Shown here: positions 29,333 to 34,931 of the stretch, one piece after another
Position numbering within the stretch: the first letter of the stretch is position 1
How the letters are laid out: every line of letters starts with the position of its first letter
Source: Candidatus Competibacteraceae bacterium
GTDB taxonomy: Bacteria; Pseudomonadota; Gammaproteobacteria; Competibacterales; Competibacteraceae
Direction: 5' to 3'
Length of the DNA stretch: 34,931 nucleotides
NCBI GenBank assembly: GCA_016712625.1
Contig: JADJQQ010000014.1
Coordinates: 1 to 34,931 of the forward strand
The notes under the pieces: model-generated
The model's input: only the letters and a program-made list of their open reading frames with translations
Databases searched by the model: none
Told to the model about the DNA's origin: nothing
Translations under genes and position numbers: made by a program

Positions 29333-30220
29333 GGGTCGGCCTCCTAGTTGGCGGGCGGTGGCCCGTGGAAAAATCGTTAAGTTGACTTGCTTTGAAATCT
29401 GATCGATGCGCTGGTCTGGGCTGACGATAATGTCAGCCAAGCCCATCTGTACCGCTTGCTCGGCGGTGAACATTCTTGCTTCCGTGGCGCGGATGGACTC
29501 GCGCGTCATGCCTTTGCGGCTTGCGGCCACGGCATCAACAAACAGCCCGTAATAGTGATCGACTTGCACCTGTAAATCGGCCTGGACGCTAGCCGGAAGC
29601 GGTTGATAGGGATTGCCATCAATCTTGTGCGATCCGGCGTGTATGTAGGTGACTCGGATACCCTCTTGCGCCAGTGCGCCAGAAAAATCGACATGGCGCA
29701 TGACCACGCCAATCGACCCGACCTCGCCGGTACGAGTGACCGACAGCGTGTCGGCGGCGCTAGCGATCAGATAGGCCGCACTCGCCGCCAAGTCGCCAGC
29801 AATCGAGTGGATCGGCTTGGTGCCACGCGCGGCGCGGATTTGGTCCGCAAGCTGGAAAGCACCGGCCACTTCGCCGCCGGGGGAATCAATGTTCAGCAAT
29901 ATGGCCTTGGCTTGCGGATCGGCAAGGGCGGCGGCGAACTGCCGAGCCAGTCCGTCATAGCCCTGGATATAAGATGAATTGGCATCAAATCCAGACCGGT
30001 GCGCTAGGACGCCAAAGACATCGATGACGGCGACGCCATCAACGACCCGATAGCCGCCCGGCTCTCGCTTTGGTGTTGGCGTGAGATATGCTTCGGGTTG
30101 CGGTGCAGCATCGATTCCAAAGCGCGGGCCAAGGCCGTGGACAATCGCATCCAGCTTGGCCGGATGAATCAGCAGCGGCGTGTTGAAAATGCGCGCGGCA
30201 AGGTGTGGATAGTTCATCAT
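28922..30220 (-). CDS. Capsid maturation protease, S49 family (gpC-like)
   Basis: A 432-residue protein. The SppA/S49 protease domain spans about 60-270: LLNIDSPGGEVAGAF (108-122), catalytic Ser147 in LAASAAYLIA, GSIGVVMRHVDFS (168-180), and Lys199 in GSHKIDGNPY. These are the Ser-Lys dyad positions. The C-terminal 136 residues are the helical, Ala/Glu-rich scaffold, removed during head maturation. I chose ATG 30220, which overlaps the portal stop (ATGA); an upstream in-frame start at 30349 lies deep inside the portal gene. Confidence 0.85.
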   Translation of the reverse strand: MMNYPHLAARIFNTPLLIHPAKLDAIVHGLGPRFGIDAAPQPEAYLTPTPKREPGGYRVVDGVAVIDVFGVLAHRSGFDANSSYIQGYDGLARQFAAALADPQAKAILLNIDSPGGEVAGAFQLADQIRAARGTKPIHSIAGDLAASAAYLIASAADTLSVTRTGEVGSIGVVMRHVDFSGALAQEGIRVTYIHAGSHKIDGNPYQPLPASVQADLQVQVDHYYGLFVDAVAASRKGMTRESIRATEARMFTAEQAVQMGLADIIVSPDQRIDQISKQVNLTIFPRATARQLGGRPMAENQGAADPITTATFTQADLDAAREAGRQAGLSEGRATERKRLDAILSLPQAEGREALARKLAMTTDLSAEAVAPLLDASPVATVAKTGNTDFAAHMERIGNPAVGPDQPPADPQADAAQLWNRAFSKVSGSAAH

Positions 30221-31755
30221 GCGGGCGTTCCTTGCGAGGCCGGATCGGCTGGCGATGTATCCAAAGGAGCCGATGACGCGGCGATGGGCAAGCCCAGTGA
30301 TTGCTTGCGCCTCATTTCCCGCGCCGCTTGCTCCAAGTTTTCTTCCCAATCAATCCCTTGTTCAGCGCCTTCCTGCTCTTGCGTGGACAGGTAAGAATCC
30401 ATTCTGATTTGTGCGGCTTGCGCCTCTTTCGTCGGATCGACCCAGCCGCGCCCAGCAAATACCCATTTGCATTTCAGCCAAGCATAGCGATTTTCGTAAT
30501 AGCCGGGCGCTAAGATGCGGCCATCGTTGATCATTTCCTCGAAGATTAACTCATAGATGGGATTAAGCCACATGTCTGAAATATGGCGGCGAACACCATT
30601 AAAGAATCGCCACGCCTCCAACAGAGCGGCACGGGCGCTGGAATAGTTAGTCTTGCTAAAATCTTTCAGCAGCAATTCACGCGGAATGTTGAGGCCAGCG
30701 GCAATGCGCATGACCACGGAATCCATAAAGACGCCGAATGCTGTAGCGGGTCTCCCTGGATTAAACGCGCTCAATTTCGCCCCAATGGGAAGCGGAAGAA
30801 CCGCGCCGCCCTCAAGCCTTGGTTGATTCTCTGGGCGCTCGAATAGCCCTGTCCAATAATCGGCTGGGCTTCCAGAATCGAACATCCCGGCAACAACATC
30901 TTGCGGCAGATCGGATTCAAGGAAAGCAGCAACAAGACTATTGGCAACAGCGGCCTTTAACTCGGCTTGCGAATATTTTCCAGCCATCCTTAAATCGCCC
31001 ATCACTGCCGCAACAATGGGCTTCCCGCGATTCTGGCCAGGACGCTCCTTGTCGTACAGGTGAATGACGCGGCGGCGACCCCAAGGCGTAAACGCCGGGA
31101 TGCGCCAGTAATCGTCCATCCCTGGATTGCTATCTCCTGGATGGGTCTTGCGAATGTGGTAGGCGATCGGCGCACCGTATCTATCGATTTCGACGCCGCC
31201 CCGAATGTCTTCGCGATGCTCAAGCATCGGCGGGGTCTTGAGCCGATCCGACTCAATAGACTGAAGCCGCGTACTCCACACACTATCTTGGCGCGGGAGC
31301 CACATCGGCAAGGCTACCGCGTCGCCGTTCATGAGCATCCCGGTTAGCGCTTGATGCGTGAGTCCAATCAGCGTCATGGTGCGGGCAGCGTCGCATTCCG
31401 TGGTATCCATCCACGTTCTAACATGTCCTTCGACCTGATTTCCCCATTCGTCCGCCCATTCGGCGTTTTGACCCAAGAGCCGATAATCCGGCTTGGCGGA
31501 TAGGCGCAGAACGTGCCCGACGATGTTGTCTCGATATGTACGCGCAACGCCAGCGGTGAGCGCTTCATTTCTGGCCAGGTCGCGGGATCGGCCGGACATC
31601 AGCGGGAGGTCGGTCAGCAAATCTCGGTCGGCAGAACCGTTCCCCGGATACCAGCCAGACATCGCGCGGGAGGTGCGGTCGGCGGCGTCGTAAGCCGTGC
31701 CGTTGCCGGCCATCATCATGCGGGATTTTTTCAGTGCTGAACGCCGTTTTCCCAT
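30217..31755 (-). CDS. Portal protein, lambda gpB family
   Basis: A 512-residue portal of the lambda (gpB) family. Visible: the N-terminal helical part with NGTAYDAADRTSRAMSGW and LLTDLPLMSGRSRDLARNEA; a core with LTHQALTGMLMNGDAVALPMW; a clip/stem region (RVIHLYDKERPGQNRGKP); and the C-terminal NIPRELLLKDFSKTNYSSARAALLEAWRFF. Twelve copies form the DNA entry ring. I prefer ATG 31755, just after the gpW stop; an ATG at 31791 would add 12 residues and overlap gpW. Neither has a strong ribosome binding site. Confidence 0.85.
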   Translation of the reverse strand: MGKRRSALKKSRMMMAGNGTAYDAADRTSRAMSGWYPGNGSADRDLLTDLPLMSGRSRDLARNEALTAGVARTYRDNIVGHVLRLSAKPDYRLLGQNAEWADEWGNQVEGHVRTWMDTTECDAARTMTLIGLTHQALTGMLMNGDAVALPMWLPRQDSVWSTRLQSIESDRLKTPPMLEHREDIRGGVEIDRYGAPIAYHIRKTHPGDSNPGMDDYWRIPAFTPWGRRRVIHLYDKERPGQNRGKPIVAAVMGDLRMAGKYSQAELKAAVANSLVAAFLESDLPQDVVAGMFDSGSPADYWTGLFERPENQPRLEGGAVLPLPIGAKLSAFNPGRPATAFGVFMDSVVMRIAAGLNIPRELLLKDFSKTNYSSARAALLEAWRFFNGVRRHISDMWLNPIYELIFEEMINDGRILAPGYYENRYAWLKCKWVFAGRGWVDPTKEAQAAQIRMDSYLSTQEQEGAEQGIDWEENLEQAAREMRRKQSLGLPIAASSAPLDTSPADPASQGTPA

Positions 31756-31756
31756 G

Positions 31757-32020
31757 TCAGTACCAAGGAAGGATGGGGCGGCGCGGGCCATCGGCTAGCG
31801 CGACTGCGGAGCCAGCCGCTTCGGCGGCGGCGATGTCGCGCTGAAGCTCTTCGATCAGGGCGCGGAGTTTTGATGGATCGGCAGGGGAGAATGCAAGGCG
31901 CTTGTCAGCAATCGCGAGCGAAATGACCTTATCGCCCGTGGCGAGCGCCAAAGACGCGGCTTGGGCTTTCGCAAGCCAAGTGCGCAAATCGGTGACAAGC
32001 CATCCAGCATATATCGACAT
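31757..32020 (-). CDS. Head-tail connector, gpW-like
   Basis: An 87-residue protein of the gpW type: DLRTWLAKAQAASLALATGDKVISLAIADKRLAFSPAD (helix then beta hairpin), KLRALIEELQRDI (second helix) and the ending PRRPILPWY. It binds the portal and stops DNA leakage until tail joining. A gap of 53 bases without other features separates it from the Mor-like gene. Confidence 0.75.
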   Translation of the reverse strand: MSIYAGWLVTDLRTWLAKAQAASLALATGDKVISLAIADKRLAFSPADPSKLRALIEELQRDIAAAEAAGSAVALADGPRRPILPWY

Positions 32021-32073
32021 GCATATAATGGTGCCATGATATGGTGTTACAAAAATAGGCCAATTTTTGCGCT

Positions 32074-32340
32074 TTATTCAGAAGATTTTAGGACCGCAAT
32101 GACCGTTCTTCGATCAACATCGTTTCTGTCAGCAATCATGTCCAGAGAATATCCAGCCGCGCGATCCATGAGAATCGCATTGTTCCTAGCGGCCTTATCA
32201 TATTTTGGCCAGTACACCCTATCCCCGCCGAATTCACTACATAACATGAAAACGGCTTCGTCAACAAGATCGTCTCCGACTTTCCCGGTATTGATTGCTG
32301 ATCGAATGGCGTATCTAGCTAATGCTATGACGCTCATCAA
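32074..32340 (-). CDS. Mor-like helix-turn-helix protein
   Basis: An 88-residue protein resembling the C-terminal two-thirds of Mor/C activators of Mu-like phages: a helical start, FGGDRVYWPKYDKAARNNAIL (compare Mor GG-x-x-VY-x-P), and the helix-turn-helix GYSLDMIADRNDVDRRTVIAVLKS. Mor family members activate late transcription. Lambda has no gene here. ATG 32340 overlaps the large-terminase stop (ATGA), so it is coupled to TerL. It might regulate the late operon it lies in or be a structural protein that reuses the fold. Confidence 0.55.
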   Translation of the reverse strand: MMSVIALARYAIRSAINTGKVGDDLVDEAVFMLCSEFGGDRVYWPKYDKAARNNAILMDRAAGYSLDMIADRNDVDRRTVIAVLKSSE

Positions 32341-34406
32341 GCACCGGCCGATGGTATCGAGCGAAACGTGAAAACGGCCTTTTCTTTTTTATTGTCGTTA
32401 TCTTCCTTGGTGTATATGCCGTATTGCTTCACCCAATCCGGCGGCGTTTCCCAAAATTTCGGCATATCGATTCCTCGCAAGCGAAGGCCGTATCCGAATG
32501 GCGCACCGATAATAGCGCCGGCTTCTTCATACGTCAGCAAATCCCACGCTTCATTTCCGCGCTTGTTGGGCCATAGGCCATCAGCGCCGCGTTTTTCAGC
32601 CGTGAGTTCTTTAAAGAACCAGTCTCCAAGCCATGACGGGAAATGACAGTATCCATCGCCTTCTACGTCGCGCCCTAAATCGCCGCTCAAACGGTCTTTG
32701 ATGCGATTCGTGTTTATAAAGATAATTGGGACATCGCCCTTGGTCGCGCCCTTACGATCCGAACGTCCGCGCGTGTCCGGGTAACGTTGTTCGATCAGTG
32801 GCGCGTTGGGCTTGTGTTCGCCTTTCACGAATCTGAATCGAGCCCGTTGTTCTGGCGTGAGGCGGCGATAAAATGCCATGGCCTTTTCTGTGACGCCTTC
32901 CCGACCAAAGGCATCGCACAAGACGGACGCGACTTGCATTTCTCGCCCGCTGTCATCATCAAGCGGGTATGTCTTCGAAATCAGCGACGTGAGTAGGTCC
33001 CAATCTTCGTCATAAGCGGCCGGGTCAACGAGGATATTCTCGCCACGCTTGCTGTATTTGAGATTGTATCGATCGATAATCCAGCGGTTACGAACTGGCC
33101 CATATCCAATGACCTGCACCACGAATCGGTTTTTTTGTACGTCAACAGCGGTGACTAAAAACCAAACGCCAGCAGGAACAACGCGGCGCTTGATGTTGGA
33201 TTCGGCGCGATTCTTGAGACTTGAGGCGGGACGGCCTGATACTAGATTGATTGGCGCGTATGGCGATCCAACATCGTCGTTGATAACGCCTTTAAGCGTA
33301 GATTCGTCGCCAGTATCTTTTGCGGATTTGAGCGCTTGCAGGTATTTCTGGACAATGTTAATACGCGACTGATACGCAGCCGCGCCGCCGCCCAGTGAGA
33401 AACTTGGATAGGTTTTCCCTTTGCGAGAATCGCCTTTTATATTGCCATAGCAATCAATTGTTTCCCCTTCAGCTAGCCATTGGCCATTCGCGTTCTCGAT
33501 TGACTTTGTTGATTCTTGATGAATCGCGCCGCACCAGCAACATGCCGTCCCTGCATTTTGCGCGGCGATGATCGGATCGTCATTAGCGCCCCACGAAAAC
33601 CGCTTGATATTCGGGTCTTGTGGATAATATTCGCCGCACGACTGACAGGGAACGTACCACCATTCCATCGTTCCGCCGTTATAAACTTCGGCAATATTCG
33701 CGCGAACGCCGGAAATAGTGGGCGGGAATGAATGGGATAATGGCTTGCCGAGTTCGTAACGCACCGGTTCTGGGTTCCATTCCATGGAAATTTCCGTTCC
33801 AGGCGACGATTCGACTACCGTCATCGCCAAGCTGCCGGCCGTTTCCGTGCGCTTTTGCGCCTGTACTAGCGGAGATCGTCCGCCAATCTCTCTTGGCCAT
33901 CGGTCATAGTCGGTCAGCAACATCACCGGTATCGTACGGCTGGCCAGTTGCGCATCGGACGGCCACGCAATGACGCCGATGACGCCGCTACGGTAAGTCT
34001 TGTCATAGGTGTTGTTGTCGCGACTACGGCCGGTCATCGCCGAGCGCATCGCCGGGGAATTGCGATGCAGTCGGAACAGGTCACGATTCGAAAAGTCGCG
34101 AGCAAGGTCTTGGCTGGAATGGACCACGGCGAAATCTTGAGGATGGCACGCGACTGTGTAGACCCAACGTCCCAATATCAGCGCCAGGGTTTTCCCGGTT
34201 CGCGCTGGGCCGGTGAAGCACACCATATTGTGGGAGCGGCTAGCAGTCTCATCCATGGGTCGGATCATGTAGGGCGCAATCGTTGGGTCCCACATTGCCG
34301 ACTCTGAAACAGCAAGATGAGCGGCTGCGGCTTCGGAAACCCGGACCCGTCGCGGCGGACGAAGGATGCCTACGAGGTCGTTGGATAGGCTATGCAGCGC
34401 ATTCAT
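32337..34406 (-). CDS. Terminase large subunit, gpA-like
   Basis: A 689-residue packaging motor of the lambda gpA family. ATPase half: Walker A GPARTGKT (66-73), SRTIPVMLLTDYDRWP with Walker B at about 161-168, and ETAGSLAMTVVESSPG (coupling motif). A zinc knuckle pairs CQSCG (254-258) with CCWCG (289-293). The nuclease half includes FLVTAVDVQKNRFVVQVIGYG (first acidic strand) and later VLCDAFGREG. It cuts concatemers at cos and drives DNA into the procapsid. The start overlaps the TerS end by 17 bases. Confidence 0.9.
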   Translation of the reverse strand: MNALHSLSNDLVGILRPPRRVRVSEAAAAHLAVSESAMWDPTIAPYMIRPMDETASRSHNMVCFTGPARTGKTLALILGRWVYTVACHPQDFAVVHSSQDLARDFSNRDLFRLHRNSPAMRSAMTGRSRDNNTYDKTYRSGVIGVIAWPSDAQLASRTIPVMLLTDYDRWPREIGGRSPLVQAQKRTETAGSLAMTVVESSPGTEISMEWNPEPVRYELGKPLSHSFPPTISGVRANIAEVYNGGTMEWWYVPCQSCGEYYPQDPNIKRFSWGANDDPIIAAQNAGTACCWCGAIHQESTKSIENANGQWLAEGETIDCYGNIKGDSRKGKTYPSFSLGGGAAAYQSRINIVQKYLQALKSAKDTGDESTLKGVINDDVGSPYAPINLVSGRPASSLKNRAESNIKRRVVPAGVWFLVTAVDVQKNRFVVQVIGYGPVRNRWIIDRYNLKYSKRGENILVDPAAYDEDWDLLTSLISKTYPLDDDSGREMQVASVLCDAFGREGVTEKAMAFYRRLTPEQRARFRFVKGEHKPNAPLIEQRYPDTRGRSDRKGATKGDVPIIFINTNRIKDRLSGDLGRDVEGDGYCHFPSWLGDWFFKELTAEKRGADGLWPNKRGNEAWDLLTYEEAGAIIGAPFGYGLRLRGIDMPKFWETPPDWVKQYGIYTKEDNDNKKEKAVFTFRSIPSAGA

Positions 34407-34902
34407 TGCTGACTTCTAGCCTAGCTACCAGCGCCATTCGCTCTTTATCGAGTTCAGCTTGCATGGCCGAAATCGACGCGGGGGGCAATGCGCATTTGCG
34501 CTCCAGCGTGTCTGGCAGGGTTTCCAACGCGTTCGCGAGTTGCTTCAGAATTCGCGCAAGCTCTTCTCGATATTGATCGAGCGTGATCAGATTTCCTTTG
34601 CTGATTTCAAGCTCGACCCGGACCTTTTCGCCTTCATACCAGTCGCGCCGTTCCTTCGGCGACATGTCTTCTGGGTTTATTTCTTCTGAGGTCTTGTTAC
34701 CGCCAAGTCGGTATTCCGTGCGCCATTCAGCGACTTTGATAATGTCAAATACCCAAGAAATTCCACGGCTACCCTTTTGCTCGCATGGGCATCCGCGTCT
34801 TACCCATGATTCAATGGTAGGTAATGAAACACCAAATAATTCAGCAAGTTCCATCTTATTTGCTGTTTTTGATACCTTATTAGTTATTGGCTTAATGTCC
34901 AT
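34390..34902 (-). CDS. Terminase small subunit, Nu1-like
   Basis: A 170-residue protein. The N-terminal winged helix (MELAELFGVSLPTIESWVRRG, then ISWVFDIIKVAEW) is the Nu1-type DNA-binding domain that recognises cos. It is followed by a long helix with ERRDWYEGEKVRVELEISKGNLI (oligomerisation) and a C-terminal helical part that contacts TerL. The ATG at 34902 has no clear ribosome binding site (a T-rich stretch lies upstream), and only 29 bases of upstream sequence are in the window, so cos and the late promoter lie outside or at the opposite end. Confidence 0.85.
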   Translation of the reverse strand: MDIKPITNKVSKTANKMELAELFGVSLPTIESWVRRGCPCEQKGSRGISWVFDIIKVAEWRTEYRLGGNKTSEEINPEDMSPKERRDWYEGEKVRVELEISKGNLITLDQYREELARILKQLANALETLPDTLERKCALPPASISAMQAELDKERMALVARLEVSNECAA

Positions 34903-34931
34903 TTCAAAAAAAATAGGCTATAGGAGGCCGA
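34903..34931. other. Right end, leader of TerS
   Basis: Twenty-nine bases upstream of the small terminase start. An eight-T run on the - strand sits just before the ATG. Nothing else is supported; no repeat of the left-end sequence is visible. Confidence 0.3.

Overview
The window is most of the genome of a tailed phage or prophage with lambda-type (siphovirus) head and tail genes. The two H-NS-like proteins (C-terminal signature TW-G-GK-P-W) suggest a beta- or gammaproteobacterial host, but the species cannot be told from the sequence. I see no integrase, repressor, DNA polymerase or replicative helicase. Either these genes lie outside the window or the phage lacks them.

Layout. Two arms converge at about 14.64-14.74 kb. 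The left arm (about 0.3-14.6 kb, + strand) holds early and accessory genes. It starts with a promoter-like site and a frame-disturbed 1 kb, then a broken pentapeptide-repeat gene and a small membrane protein. A recombination block follows (2.8-6.3 kb): a Sak4-like AAA ATPase, a RecF/Rad50-like coiled-coil ATPase, a small Sm-like protein, and a protein with the IS110/IS116 C-terminal domain followed by seven degenerate 36-bp tandem repeats. Next come chains of very small genes joined by ATGA overlaps, DUF551 and DUF1643 proteins, two tandem H-NS-like proteins, a tRNA-Tyr, a zinc-ribbon protein, a VRR-NUC nuclease, and a lysis/accessory block: a relic of a T4-type lysozyme, an intact SLT-type transglycosylase, a PAPS-reductase-like protein, small membrane proteins, a winged-helix protein and a second DUF551. 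A tRNA-Thr-like sequence with a mismatched acceptor stem sits at the convergence point.

The right arm (34.9-14.7 kb, - strand) reads in transcription order: TerS (Nu1-like), TerL (gpA-like), a Mor-like HTH protein, gpW-like connector, portal, S49 protease with a nested scaffold start, an enlarged gpD-like decoration protein, gpE-like capsid protein, FII-, Z- and U-like joining proteins, a glycosyltransferase, the major tail protein, the G/GT chaperones with a GGGAAAA slippery site, the tape measure, and five tail-tip genes. Two of the tip proteins are paralogues carrying N-terminal beta-propellers, and the last contains a CAP/SCP domain. Almost all genes in this arm overlap or abut their neighbours, so the arm is probably one late operon.

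The most unusual items are the tail-tip proteins, the duplicated surface insert in the decoration protein, the IS110-domain gene with its 36-bp repeats, and the glycosyltransferase next to the major tail protein. Several genes are broken by single-base shifts, often at short homopolymers (about 430, 2505, 8805, 10250, 10973, 20600 and 20962). Consensus errors are therefore a serious alternative to real decay, and reads should be checked before treating those genes as pseudogenes.
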